64,000 nt of DNA from Phoebastria nigripes (GCA_035582835.1 JAYKAV010000933.1:1117748-1181747), one strand, 5' to 3'; positions 47,529 to 61,152 are shown, counted from the first letter of the stretch. Notes: a model not told the origin generated them from the sequence alone. Translations and numbers: made by a program.

Positions 47529-49554
47529 AAGTGTGTTAACAGGTCAGATATTTTAACGTAAGGTAGGAGCTCTGTGGCTTTTTAAACCTGCTGAGAAATT
47601 GTTCTGAATTCTTTGAACATGATGGATTTGTGAGTTAGATTGTTACTTTCAATATTTTGGAAAAGTTTATTTTTATAGATGTTAAAATAGGTATCAAGGA
47701 ACACACTTCACTGCCATCCATCAGTAAAAAGGTCCTTGTTTTGGAATACATTACCAGCTTCTGTCTGTGAGATGTTTAAAATACTCTTCTGGGTAATCAC
47801 GTAAATGATGGGTTGCCACAGAAATAGTGAGTGTTCATTCTGAGATGATTTTCTTAAGTGGTTCAGCAAAATCTCCATTAAAAACCTTCATGAAAGGTTA
47901 CTCACTTTCAAGGAGTTAGTGACAAGGCATGATTTAATTAAAAATCTCTTTTATGATTTTCTAAAGTCTGCCCAGATGTTTTACTTAAGATGACATCGTA
48001 GAGATAAAATGTTTAACATGTCCCAAAGTTCAATATAATTGATGTCCTATAACATGAGTAACTAGATGGGAAGCTTTTCAGTTATACTGGATGAATGACC
48101 AATTTTATAAAGGGTTTTCGGTAGTGCCAATATCCGAGAACAATATGAAAGACATTTGGACTCCAAAAGATGTTTGGCTTTTGCTCAGAGAAATACTAAG
48201 ATTTAGTTTGTGACTTGTCATTGAAACCATTCCAAATGAGTGGCTCTTCCCTGTAAACTGAGATTGTGAGATAACTTCACGTCACTTCCCGTCTTCCCAA
48301 AGTCTCTATAGCACTTTACTTTTTTGGGTTTTTTTTGAACTGTGTAGCAGATACTTTTGTGCAGCAGTACTGCTTTTGAGAGAAAGAGAAGAAAAGGAGG
48401 GCAGACAGGCAGATGGGAAAGACAAACAGTTGTGCATTTGATACACAGTGCTGTCCGTGCTGGATAGACATAAGTTATGATTTGGAACACAGAGGAGGAA
48501 AAAACATTATTTAAACAACTTAGCATAAATGAAGCAAAATGGCCATGAATACGGAAATACTTCAAGGGGAAAAAATGGTTCCTGAATAAAACCTTAACAA
48601 TGATTGTATCACAAGAGATTTGTCTGTCAGAGAACAAACAAAATGTGAGCATGCTATGCAAATACTGTGTAAACATGAGATCCAAAGAGAATATCCTAAG
48701 GTTTTACAGGCAACTTTTAAAAGTACCAAGGAGAAGTTTTAATCTGTTGCTAGCCTTTAGAAGGGCAAATATCTAATACTGTTGAACTGAACTGATCCAC
48801 AGAGTAACAGGGAAGTGATTATCACTGAAATGAAATTTTTCCATCAGATATCAACAGTGCTCTAATGCTAACAAAGGCTGAAAATTCAGTCTGAATACTT
48901 ATTTTCAGATTTTACATCTTTTCACCTCTGAAAACTGCTTTTATTTGAATGCCTGAAACAGTTTTATTAGTGTACCTAAGAATGGAACTAGAGCTAAATT
49001 TCCAGTTGTAATTTCTGAATTTTGGATGCTTTTATTCTTGGGGGTACCTGATGCAACTTTTTTATTGTGGACCATTCTGATCATTCTCTAAAAGTGTTAT
49101 CTTTTTAATGAGTCAGGTTGGATCACATCTAGAAGAGTAGCTCTCTAGGCTTGACTTCAAGAACACAAACTGGAAAATATTGGCTGGACTCTATAGTTAA
49201 TATTTCAGAGGTCCAGATAAGTTGTTTTACATAGTTCGATGTTTGTCATGTTGTCAAAGAACAGCACTAGTTAAAATGCGCGTGTTGTATATTTGAATCT
49301 TCTTGTTTCTGGTTCTTGCTGTTCCTAGGAAGAATGTGTGTACCTTTTATCAGATGTGATCTTTTATTGGAACTCCGCTTTCTAACACAACCAGATAATT
49401 TCTTACCCTGCGGACAAAATGACTTGACCTTCTTCTGGGCCCAAAACATGTTTAATAGCAGTAAAGACTGATAAGCTGAACTTGACTTCTGTGTTGTGAC
49501 AAACACTTCACAAAAATCATAAACTCCAAAATGTTTTGTTTCTTTTTCTCCAAG

Positions 49555-49630
49555 TTCAAATCATGTTAATAAGGTCCAGCCAGTCAAACAAAGTTTTAGA
49601 AGATTTGAACATCATCCTTCACAAGGAAAA
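49555..49630 (+). CDS. Exon candidate, plus strand
   Basis: TTTCTTTTTCTCCAAG is a strong acceptor and GAAAA/GTGAGT a good donor. The 76-base segment has one open frame: SNHVNKVQPVKQSFRRFEHH, PSQGK, basic and polar. Its phases (1 in, 0 out) do not join the 45.2 kb or 53.8 kb candidates directly, so it may belong with exons not detected or be a false call. Confidence 0.4.
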
Positions 49631-50990
49631 GTGAGTAAACTAAATGAGGGATGCTGGGAAATGTTTGTATTGCTTTCTCCTTTAAAAAAAAAAAATGACC
49701 AGAAAACCCAAATGAATTTAATTTCTGGCTGACTACTTTTGGCAGTGTCTCCTATATCTCACACTAAGCTTCTAGGAAGATTATTGATTGTGTATGGTAG
49801 CAGCTTCCAGTTTTCACATTAGCCCTAGGAGGAAATTAGATGATCTATAAGTAAATTTTGTAAGCGTAAAAACTGTGCTGAAGCCTTTCATTATTCATTT
49901 GAATTGGATGTTTTGGGTTTTAGAAGACAACTTCATTGATGTTATGGGTGGTTTTACTGTTTTGTTTAATGTTTTATTTATGTTGGAGTATAAAGCCACT
50001 TATTATGTTACTTTTTAATACAAGAACATTAAAATACCATTCTTCTTTTTGTGAGCTATTTGGGAAATGAAAACCAAGTATTTGCCACTTTTATAACCCT
50101 TCAAAAATATTAAGTTTGTGCAAGATTTAATTAGTTAAGCCTTATTAGGCAATAAAATAATTTTACTTAATTTTACTTAACATATTTGAAAAGGCAGACC
50201 ATTAATTTAGATACATAAGCATAGATCAAGTTGCCTACATTTGGACATCCAAGTTGGGAAATTTCAGAATCCTTTGTAATTCAGATTAGTTTAATATTGA
50301 GCAATTGCCATAAATTGTTTGCCTTATTAGGTTCTAGTAAAAAATTAAGTTTGATTCTCAGATTAATTTTGAATAACAGATTATTTCAAGAAAATTTGAC
50401 CTGAGCATAGATTGTTAACTACTACAGGGAGGAGGGAAAGGATTAAGTTAATTAAAATGGGATTCATTAAGTATTAGTCCATACTGAAGCCATATGCTCC
50501 CTATCTGGTGAAAAATTTGCTGTAATAAAAAGTTAGGAAAAAGTTTAACGAGATTCATGAAACAGACTTTATTATCTGCTAAAACAGAAACTTCTGAGAA
50601 AATAATATTAGAGACATGAGATGTAATTAACACATTGTGTAATGAAGCAAATCAAAAAATCAGACCAAAGTCTAGAGTTGAGCAGCTTCTCTATTTCCCT
50701 CTAATTCTCTTGATGGAAAAAAATACATTTGAAGATATTTGTGGCTACTTTTCTGTGTTTTGGGTGATCTTGCTAGTTGGCTTTCTTGGTAGATTTGTTT
50801 GTTTATTGAAGATGAAAAAAAAGTGAAGTTGTTGAGTAACTACGAGCTGTCCTCTACCTCCCAAATACTCTCTATTATATGATTCTTTCCTTTCTGTTTT
50901 TGGAAGAAAGATTTCAGCTTTTGAAGCTGTATGTTCTACAAGTTTTTGATTTAAGATGTTCCCACTATGTGTTTAGGTTTAAAAACTTAC

Positions 50991-51077
50991 TGATTATTCC
51001 TTATATTCCTTATTATTCCTGATTATTCCTTATATTCCTTATTATTCCTGATTATTTCTTATATTCCTTATTATTCC
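50991..51077. repeat. 29-bp minisatellite, three copies
   Basis: Three head-to-tail units beginning TGATTATTCCTTATATTCCT at 50991, 51020 and 51049; the third differs by one base (TTTCTT for TTCCTT). A partial fourth follows. Internally each unit is made of TTATTCC/TTATATTCC subrepeats. Confidence 0.9.
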
Positions 51078-51912
51078 TTAATTCCTCTGAGGACATACTT
51101 CAACAAGATAATCAGGAGGTATAATGAATGTGAACATATGAATTTGGTAGAAATCTTAGTGACTTGCTGACTCAGAATTTACGAGAGGTTAATTTTTTTC
51201 TGATATGACATAGTATTCTCTTCCAGTGAAACATTTTTAGTTTGTACAATCAGAGAGAGATCTGTTTTTCAAGTGATAAACTGCCGAGTTCCTTTTATCT
51301 CCTGCAGACACTTGAGTGCCTTTTTTGAAACTGTTAGCTGTGGTAGGTGCAAAACTACCTCAAACTGTACAATGGGTGCAAGATCGTCTCAGCTGCAGAA
51401 TATTATTCAGGTTAAATGCTAACTGAAGACTAAACGCTTGTTCCAGACTGGATTTCTGTGCTAAATACTTCCTTTCTCCAATGCTAACTAAAAGAATATG
51501 AAGATGATATTGAATGCCCTAATTTATTTTTTAGAGTTCTTTTTCTATGTGACATCCTCCTTGAATTTCCAGTTTTAGTATTTTAGCAGTTTCACACCCT
51601 GTCACATAAAAAAAGGATTGCGTCAACAAAGCAATGTAATTAGTTTCTTATGATTTTATGATACTTTCCAAAATATCTTCAGTTAACCAAAAAATAAAAT
51701 GGATTTGAACAGCAGGCAAATTGTTATTAAAAGGATTATGAACTTTTATCTATGCTGAGCACTTGCCACAAGCCATTTAGTTGTGAAATTGAGAACGAAC
51801 AGAAATGTGTTTTCATTTAAAGCCATTTAGATAACTCCTCGTTTCTCCTTGTCAACTCCATTTGCTTTTTTAAAATTGTATCTTCACTGAATTCTGAATC
51901 AAGAATTGGATT

Positions 51913-51940
51913 GGGGGGGGAGGAGGAGGGGGGGGGCAGG
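51913..51940 (+). repeat. G-rich run, G-quadruplex candidate
   Basis: Runs of eight or more Gs interspersed with AGGAGGA. Meets the usual four-run criterion. Lies in noncoding DNA. Confidence 0.7.
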
Positions 51941-52594
51941 TTATTACTCCGAGGAAAATTTTCCCCAGTCTATCACTAATGGCTTTCATAAAGGCATACG
52001 CTCTGGAAAAGTAGAAAGTCAGCAGTTCAAGAGAATATGACAGTAGAAGTGCCAGAAATTGCAAGCTATTTAATCACCATTGCCATCAGAATATTTCCTG
52101 CTAAAAACAAGCTTTCCAATATTCAAGTTGTGTATTTAAAATCTAGAAGTTCTTATGATACAGTTCTGCAATTTTAGAAAAAGTGTTTACTTACCCTCCG
52201 CTTTAACAGGCAGATAAGCTTGTCAACCCCTTAATAATTACTTTAGTAAGAAATGAGCCCTTTAATAGTTACTTTAGTAAGAAATTTGCCTATGTCAACC
52301 AAATACAAAGATGTGATGTTTATCTGTATATACGTGAAGGAAGTGTTTTAATGGATGTTTTAAAAGTTTATCCTCTGCATTATTCTTTCAACTACATTTT
52401 AAGTAGGTTGCTATTTATTTGGGTGACTCTTTCCTAGGTGTAACAGTAGTCTTGTAGCTGTAGAGTTTTCTGGCATGAAGACCCCTGATTTTAATCCCCA
52501 AAGAACTGCAGTATTAAGTAGCTTCTTTATGACCAGCTTTGTATATCCTACTTTTTTCCAACTTAAACTGTGAAGGCTTGGTAGGTCAGCACCC

Positions 52595-52675
52595 TTTAGT
52601 CTGGAAAAGAGACAACTAGAGGGATGAAGGTCTAGAAAAATTATATTAGTTTGGAGAGAGTGAATAGTGATTGTC
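52595..52675 (+). mobile_element. L3/CR1-like ancient LINE fragment
   Basis: The words TTTAGTCTGGAAAAGAGACA, ACTAGAGGGATGAAGGTCTA, then TTTGGAGAGAGTGAATAG match the conserved end of L3-type LINE ORF2 (...CTGGAAAAGAGA...GGTCTATAAAATCATGA...GTGGAGAAAGTGAATA). It contains several indels and cannot code. Short, so moderate confidence. Confidence 0.5.
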
Positions 52676-53616
52676 TCATCGAGTTCAAAGAAGGGACAGT
52701 CACTCAGAAATAGCAAGAAGCATATTTAAGACAAACAAAAATATTCTTTACCAAGATAAGCTATAGTGCACCTGTGAATCTGAGCTAATTTACATATTGT
52801 GAACTGATTACTGTGCTTCAAGTTTATGGAGAGAATAGAATGTATACAATCCTGCCCTAAGATTAGGTAATGTATTTTTGGAGATGATTTTCAAGTGGCC
52901 CGAAGGCATAGTATTTGTCCATTGCAAAAACAGTCCTGAAATTCAAAATCAAAGCAGATTTTAGGAGACGAGGAAGTAAAGGTTAGAAAAGCTGTGTAGC
53001 TCCTTATGGCCATGAGCAGTAGACTGGCTGTGTGACAATATTAGTATATAAGTAAAATTATATGCTTGCTGAACAAGTGCATCACAAGTCTCCCAAAGAT
53101 TTAACACAGATTAGCACCTTTCTTGAAAGTCCTAGCATAAAAAGGCCAAGCAATGAATGGTTGTAAGTATTTAACTATTTCTTTACACATGGAACACAAA
53201 GTGTTGGATTTCCTTGTGTTGATGAGGTATTAAGTACCTCTTATGCTAATTACTATATACCATTTGGGGCTGAGCAGTTTTGTAGAAGGAATTTGTCAGT
53301 TTATTGGAGCCGGCCTGCCTAATTTATGTTGTGCACCTCCCTAGATCATTGGTGTCAAAGGTTCTGTCACCTATTTGGGCAGATGAGTGAAATATCTTTC
53401 ATTTTCAAATGCTTAGAATGCCCAAGTAATCGAGGGAATTCTGCAGCTTGTGCAGAAATAAAATAGGCTTTTTTGATCATCCTTATGCGTATTTGTTGAA
53501 CACAGTATGAAGTTAATTTATGCGGATTTTTATAAAGGATAGGGAATGAGAACTGAAAAAAGCATTAGCTCATCTAACAATTTTAAAACTTTTAGTGTAG
53601 AGTTTGCTTTAAAGGT

Positions 53617-54297
53617 TTGTTCTTAATGAGAGCAGGCTTGTTATTAGCCAAAAGAGGTGGACTGACTGTTAGGGTTTTCATTATCTATTTCTGTGCATTG
53701 TGTCCAGAAGATTTTTGTCAAGATATGTATGATTTCCTCATTAAGCTTATTTACCACCTGGCAGTTCTGCTTTTATTGATGCTGTGTGCTTTGCATCATA
53801 AAAAACTTATTTTCCATATCTTGGAAGTTCACTTTTTTCCAGGTCACTTCCTCAGGGCTGAACAAAGCATAGGTTCAGAGCAAAGGAAGGCAGCACAAAA
53901 CCTTTCCATTCTACCAACATACCTTTGTACAAATACCAGACACACTGACACTGCTGTAGAAGACCACTTCACATTTATGCACAGTACTTACCCAGAAAGA
54001 GAAGAGTTTGGGCCCTCAAGAGTTCATCTAAACAAAAGGTTACAGTGGGGTAAATACTCAAGCTGGATTAAGTCTTATCAGCTCTTACTGAAACAGTATG
54101 TTTCAGTCTCCTCTGCATCCCAGCAAAGTTCAGCAAATAAAAGACATAATATTGTCTTACGTTTTAGGAGTTCACAGGTGGATTTTAGAGCAGAAGTTGC
54201 TCATGCGTTTGCTATGAAACTCCTGCAAGCAGGTGCTATCCGGTCTCATGACAGAGATGGGGAAATGCAATTTCTAATTACGGGAATCATAACTTAG
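53617..54297 (+). CDS. Long open frame of 226 codons, likely containing a terminal exon
   Basis: The longest nonrepeat open frame outside GC islands. The likely coding part begins at 53843, after TTCACTTTTTTCCAG, and reads HFLRAEQSIGSEQRKAAQNL, then YPEREEFGPSRVHLNKRLQW, KSYQLLLKQYVSVSSASQQS and FRAEVAHAFAMKLLQAGAIR to a TAG at 54295-54297. Polar, soluble, no membrane segment in this part; the region before 53843 is hydrophobic and looks like intron. AATAAA hexamers follow at about 54914 and 55398. With stops at roughly 1 in 15 codons, a frame this long is expected far less than once in the window. No family recognised. Confidence 0.5.
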   Translation: MFLMRAGLLLAKRGGLTVRVFIIYFCALCPEDFCQDMYDFLIKLIYHLAVLLLLMLCALHHKKLIFHILEVHFFPGHFLRAEQSIGSEQRKAAQNLSILPTYLCTNTRHTDTAVEDHFTFMHSTYPEREEFGPSRVHLNKRLQWGKYSSWIKSYQLLLKQYVSVSSASQQSSANKRHNIVLRFRSSQVDFRAEVAHAFAMKLLQAGAIRSHDRDGEMQFLITGIIT

Positions 54298-54299
54298 AA

Positions 54300-57200
54300 T
54301 TATCTGTCTTTCATTTCAAACCTAAACTAGCTTGACATGATATTAATTCTGATTTGTATATTTATTTCCTCATCTAACAGAAGATTTTCTTTGTACCTGA
54401 TTCTGTCTTCCTTCTGATATGAAAGGTGCTCTTCTGAGGTAAGCTACCATAAAACAGAGTGACAGTGGCTCTCCTAAGTTAGGTGGGAAACTGAAAATAG
54501 CATCTAAACCATTTCCCTATTTTCTGAATCCAGTGAGATGGGGTTTGTTTGTTTGTTTTACACTATGCTTGATAGTAATTGCCATTACCAACAGTTGTAT
54601 GCTGTAGCACTGGTATGCTGTTCACTTAGTTTGTTAAGACTTGTTGGAATTATTTATACATCATCCAGTTGTCACTTGATATTAAAACTTACCAAGAAAT
54701 ATATTTACTTACCATTTAATCTAACTCTGTAATATAGAAGAGGTGCAGAACTAATCATAGGTCATAAGCTGAAGTAAGATATCTGTTCTTCCTGTTGTTA
54801 TTAAATCACAAGGTTTTTCCGTTTTCTTAACATCAGAACATTGTCATTAAGCATCATCTGCTAAGACTGATATCACAGGACCAAGTGAAATTAAATTTTC
54901 AGTGAGAAGACTAAAATAAAAAGTGTTGAAAAATACTTGTAGCCCGCTGGAGACACTTCTTGGACATAGATAGTGAACAGCATTAAAGTTTGGTGGTTTT
55001 TTTTTTTCCTTTTCCTCTGTTTTAAGATAACTGGGTATGGAATGTATTTAAGAATTGAGCCAGCAAGTACAAAGACTGCGTATTCTGTACATTTTCTCAG
55101 ACAGAAAATTTAAAAATCATGTATGTTCTCGTATGCTATTTCCACTTACTGGAAAGGAATGCTGCACAGTTGTCAAGTTCTTTTATCTGTTTTTATTAAC
55201 AAAGAGAATGTGAAGTGGACACATAATTTCTCCTGCAAATGAGAGAGACTTTCTGCCAAATATCCTTCTTTTCATTCCTTCTTACTGTGTGTATCATGAC
55301 AACAGTGTATTTTGCATAGCTTCTGTGTGCAAAAGCCATGGTGGGACAAAATACAACTCTTGTTATTCCTTGAAAATTACTGTGTGTGAGCCAAAAAATA
55401 AAGAGCCACTATCAACAGCACATCGAGAAATATAATCTCTTTCCTGAACTTTGCTGTCTTGCATTTGAGGTCTGATCTCTAAATGATTTGCTTTCAGGGT
55501 GCAGCTCCTAGTATTTGTTGCTTCATGAGTATTTATCTGTTAATGTATGAAATCCCATTGACAAGGAAGTACCGAGGCAAACATGCTGTCTGGATGGCCA
55601 GTAGCTTGGATGTTAGGAGCTAGGTTTGAATTAACTAAACCAAGGATTTGCATCTGAATTCATCAGTGAATACCTTGGCTGCAAACCAGGTGTTTCTGGG
55701 ACAAGAGTTCCCTCTCCTTATACTTCCATGAACACCTGTAAAGTCTTGATTTCATTGTGATCTGCAATGGATTTATTTTTCATGTCAGAACATTGAATAG
55801 AAAAAACATTACTCTGTCAGCTTTACTTTTAACAGTAACTCCTCTTTTTCCTCTGACTAATATAGAGTGTTCCTACTTTCAATAGATTTTTATGAGATTG
55901 TTTTGCACTTATGTATATGCTTCATTAAATAAGTGTTAATATGGTATTTGAAATATGCTAGTTGTCTTGCTTGTTTCAGAAATTCTGACTTGCAGGTTAA
56001 GTTTCTATTAAAAGGCATAGCATTGAAACTAATCTTCCAGTAAATTAATTAAATGGCTAATGCCATGAGCACTGTTGAAGTTTTAATCAAATAAAAATGT
56101 AATCTCTGTGCAAAATGTTCCCATCTCCTTTCACTAGGACAAGCTATGCCTGGTTTTGTTTACTTTTTTCTTGTACTGTTTTGAATGACCTGCAGCAGGG
56201 ATCTTGCCGGCTGCCACAAGAATTCTCGAGAAACACCTTATTTCAAATGTGGAAGTGGTTACATTATTATGTAGAACTAGCATCTTTTACAAATAATTAA
56301 GATGTTCACCTTTGTCATGTTTTCCTTTAACCTCCTTTTGCTCGTATGGACTATGAATTCACTTGGTGTATCAAAACAATACATTTTTCCAATTCTGTGA
56401 TATTCTCTCTATTTTATCAAGCTGAAAGACTGAGTTATAGAACATGGTAAATATATCCAAATATCATATGCTACAATGTAACATGAAATCTAGTGTAGCT
56501 CTTACTATAACTAAAAGTAGAAAACTGAAATAAATTCAGTTGCTCTGGTGTCTTAAAATGGGGTCATACCTTGTAGGCAATTCATGTGTAGGAACTGGGA
56601 ACAACCTACAAGCATCATGGAAAAGGAGGGACTAAAGTCTTCGCAGCACAATGGCTTTCACAGAAAGTAGCACTTAAAGCAGTTTTGAAAAAAGTTCATT
56701 ATTTGAGTCCCTAGTGTTGACTTCACCAAGACAATAACGTAGATATCTTTCTCCTAAGTTGGGTCTGAGAACTTGTTAGTTTTGTGTTACTGTGGTTATA
56801 GCCTAAAGGAGGCTCAAACACATGCACAGAAATTCAGACTTTGTTGTACAGCTCCACTTTTTAGTTTAGAAAGGACTGCCTTTTCTAATACATACACTTC
56901 CTATGAACAGTCTTTGAAGCCTTCCTCAGTTCTTTTCAGCAGTGACCTTTCTGTGTTCATTCTTGTTGACAGACTGGGTTCTGCAGGGCCTATTAAGTCT
57001 GCCATAGTGTTCTCTTCTACCACAAATACTATATACCATTTTACGTTCTCTCTTCAGTAGGCTCCTAGTCCATCTTCTGATCTGTAAAATATTGCTCCCA
57101 GTATCTAGAAGCAGAATTGGTAAATAGTTGAGAAGTAGACTGTAGAGTCCTCTGGAAGACAGCCACTCCTAAGCTGACATAGGAGATGAGTTTTTTAGGT

Positions 57201-60200
57201 CTTTCTGGTTTTAACAACAGAACTCAATTTTGCCTTTTTATATATTTTTAGCATGCTTTATACTACATTAATGTTTTTTTTAAAGAATGTGTTGTACAAC
57301 TTTCACCTATGTAGCAAATGAAGACTTGGAGCCTAACACAATAACGCCATGGTTTGTCTACAAAGTGGATTCAAAATTCCTACTTTTGCAGTCAGTGTCT
57401 GATACTGGCCAGTGCCGGAGGCAAGACTGAGCTAATCATAGGCATAATCAAGCTCATAAAACAATTCTTCTCTTTCTGGCTTCTTGTTCAGTATAGTAAA
57501 AATATCATCATAAAAGGCCTGATTTTGAAGTCTTTGCTCAAGTAGATAACTTAATCCTCTGTGTATAAAATATCAGTTGAACAGTATTTAGGTCCTAAGA
57601 AACGTAAAATAAAAGTTGCTAAAACATCAGTCACCCTGAATAGATCAAGATAGCATAAGGAAAGAGAACAAGTCCAGCAGTCTTTGGAAAGCTACTATGC
57701 ATCATCCTCTTTCTCTTTTCAGTTCTGAAATCTATATGCAAATGTATTAGACGTAAGTGGTATGTTTTTGTATGAGATTGAAATCACTTTCTTTGCATCA
57801 CTTGACATAATTTTGATCTCTGCAATCATATTATGGAAATGAGAAAACAACACAAAAGATAACAAGAATAATTTAATTTCTTCAGTTTTACCAACTAGAG
57901 CTCACAAATGTCTACATGTGAGAAAGCAAAACTGTTGCAGTTCTTAAGCTTGATTAATTTATGGGTGGGAGGCAAATGTATATTCCATATAGTATCTGAC
58001 ACCAGGATGAAATATAGCAGCAAAGCTACAGACCTAAGGATGAAATCTTCCTTGATAAACAGCAAGAAAGCTTTGTCTGACAACAGGCTGAAAATAAGGC
58101 AGAAATGAAATTCTTACTTTTGTCATTCCCATGAACCTTTTTAATCTTTATACACTGGCTTTTTTGAGAGGACCCTAAACAGTCCAGAATTGAGTTTTGG
58201 CTTTTGTTTGCTTTTTGTCAGCCAGAGTCATTTCCAGAAGAGGTTTTGTAATGACTCAGTAGTATGTGATTTCTTCACCTGTAAGTGTGTGTAGACAAGC
58301 AGCTGTACTAGCAAGAATTCTGATTGAATGAACTGCAGTAACAGTTTTCTTGAGGTTAACGTTAAAGGATTTTTGTAGACTACTCTAAGCATTCACTATC
58401 CAGAGAAAGCTTAGTTAGGTGTCATAGTAACACTTTGTCTAATCTGTCCACTTAGCAAATCAGGAATATATACTTTCACATGTACTAAACATGACCTGTT
58501 AAAAAGATTTAGTGATCCTACCAGAGAATCTGTGGGATTCAATAATGCATTTTAAAACCATGGAGAGCACCACACAGAAGTGGGTTTTGGTTTTACTGAA
58601 GTACCAGTGGACTATAAAATACACAAACCAGTAAGAACTCAGGCTATACTTCCTAGGAAGCTGAAGGCAAAACCCAGCCATCCGTGATCAGAAGTTTCCA
58701 ACCTGCTGCTGGTCTGACACTGATGCACATGCAGTACTGTGATTGTGCTTTTCAGAAAACTGGTCTTGTTTGGTGAAGATTTAGTTTTCCACTCCCCAAC
58801 TGCTTAACTGTATGTGCCTGTGCTGGTGGAAGGGAAGGGGCTGAAATAAACATCCCTTACAAAACAGAGATAGCAGGAATGCAGAAGCCCGTATTTAGCT
58901 CACTTTGAGAGTGCATTTCCGTGTCACTTTGGGGATTATACATTTGTGTTCTGCTGCAGTAGTATGGCATTCTCCTTCAGCTAACACATCCCTAACTTGA
59001 AGTAACTGAGGTAGACGAGACATTCTGGTATGATATTGCATTGGCTTGTGTAGATACAATGTTCTTTAAATCCTAGAGGAGATCAGAAATCCGTAAAGTG
59101 GCATGGACAACCTTGGTAGAGCTACACTTTCTTGCTGAGCTGGTCTGTTCAGCTGGAATAGATTTCTTACTTTAGATCTTTTGAAGATGCCAAGTATTTC
59201 TTTCAGTGAGAAGTCTATTATGCTCTTGTTTGCTGTGGCAGTATCACAGGGCTGGCTGCTACAGTTTGCCAACCTTCCTCATTCACAGGATTTTGCTAGC
59301 TGTTCTGGTAACAGCTGTGGTATGATGACATCTTTCTTCTTGTGATATGTGGTCTGGTAATGATTAAAGTAGAAGGGCCCAAGTTCTGCTTAGGTTATGA
59401 CATTGAGTAGTTCCAGCTTTTAAAATCATTTTTACAATTAAATTAAATGGAGTTTGAGTAGCAACTGCAGTGCCTGTGTTGCACTCAAGGCACCAAAATC
59501 TAGCTTGAAACAAAGTGACCTGTGATTAACTACTGCTGAGGAAAACATTTCTATGCTTTTTAAAATTTTACTTTAGTATGCAAAAGCAGTTTTACTGCTC
59601 TGCTTTCCTGTGCTCATGGTAATTGTCACCATCTTTGCAATTATGTTGAGTGTTGTCACATAGAAACAAGTTTAAAAGTTTTCCCAAACCATGGAAATTA
59701 AAGGCTACTGACCATGATGTACTAGTTTAAGGCAGTCATACTTTTTGGTTTGTGGCATCTGTGTACCCAGCAGCTAGCAAGACAGTGTTTTAAATCCTTA
59801 ATTTCTTGCTGTTGCTTAAGCTTTATTTTTCTAATTCTGAATTTACTGCCTGTCTGTATAATAACAGCTAGCACTTCTCGTAGTAAAACNCTAGAATTAC
59901 TGTGATTTTTTTTAAAGCAAAAATATTTACTCTTAATTTATCAAGTTAGGGGAGTAACTTCAGAGATGAATGTGGTCCAAAACATCTTTGCTAACTAGTG
60001 TATTTTGATCTTCTAATTTAAGCAATAAAGAGTGAAACTGAGACCATGGTGGAGTCTACCATTAGTTTAAGGAGAAGCAAGCCTTNCAAATCAAGCCTTC
60101 TGCTATAGATAGACCTGTCATTCAGATCAATTATGAGATCTTTAATTTGGACTCTGCAGTGACTTTTATATAATTATGTTTTCTTTGAACTGCATTGATG

Positions 60201-61040
60201 TGGGTCACTAGCAAGCATTAAAAAACAAATCTGAAATCTGAGATGCTGTGGTTACAAAGAAAACATAGAGAGCTGCAGTCATGACAGTGTAATTTCTGTC
60301 TCCCTTGATCTCCTGGGAAATCATAACAAATGAACAGGCTTGGCTTCTGAAGCAAGAGGAAAGAAGAATCATCATCCTTCAGGGAGCAATGAGAAATGAG
60401 GAAACTGCACTCTGTTTTACACCATTAAGCTTTCAGTTAATACTCGGTCAACTTCTAGGTTTATGTGTTTTAGAAACAGTTACAGCAGAAGACTATCAAT
60501 ATTGAGACAAGCAGAAGAAAGCTTACAAATATGACTCTTGTTCTAATGTTGCAGAACCATCATACTTCTCAGGTTTATGTGCCGTGTGTTCTGTCTTTCC
60601 AACGGTGTTCATTTATTGGTGAGCTTCCAACTGGTGTCTTTCTCAGAAGTAAGTCTCAAGAAGGTGCTTATTTATTGATAGTCATTCCAGTTATCTTTCC
60701 AGAAAATACAACTGTTTAATGTACTCTTAACTCTCAGATCAGTTTCTTTGATGTGATAATTTCAGATTTGTTCCCAGGTGAATTAATTATTTCCTTTTTA
60801 GTTGAAACTGTTAGAAAGTTGTGTCAAGACACAAATGTGATTGTGTTTAAGGTCCTATGCTTTGTTTTTGTAACAACCAAAAGATCCATTGTCAAAACTC
60901 AAGTCTTCCCCTGCTGAGGCTGCTTCACCAGTATAAGATAATGAAGGTAGTCTTAGCAGAACACAGGACAAGTCTCTTTGTGGAAAGCTATTTATTTATT
61001 TTTATAACATCAAAATGCCTGCCTTCTGTTTGTCTTCCAG
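54300..61040. other. Noncoding or intronic sequence
   Basis: About 6.7 kb with only short frames and no recognised repeat family. Ambiguous bases at 59890 and 60085. A frame at 57908-58105 follows a TTAATTTCTTCAG acceptor-like site but has no further support. Confidence 0.35.
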
Positions 61041-61152
61041 AAGCAATACAGGAAGATTGGCTGGGATGCGATGCTCTAACATTCCCTGGAAAAAATATGG
61101 CTCCTTTAGTTTTCTGTGGTCAGTGTCCAGGTTTGTGTTCAGTAAATGCAAG
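61041..61152 (+). CDS. Exon candidate, plus strand
   Basis: A very strong acceptor (TGCCTTCTGTTTGTCTTCCAG) opens a 112-base segment reading AIQEDWLGCDALTFPGKNMA and PLVFCGQCPGLCSVNA, ending GCAAG/GTCAGG. Cys- and Gly-containing, could be part of a folded domain. No adjacent phase-compatible exons were traced. Confidence 0.4.

Noticed and set aside
48218..48685. 155-codon minus-strand open frame
   Set aside because: Irregular composition, no convincing splice acceptor or start, no homology recognised; compatible with chance.
51645..51662. TTATGATTTTATGATAC, similar to the CR1 tail
   Set aside because: Too short, and no CR1 3' UTR sequence lies beside it.
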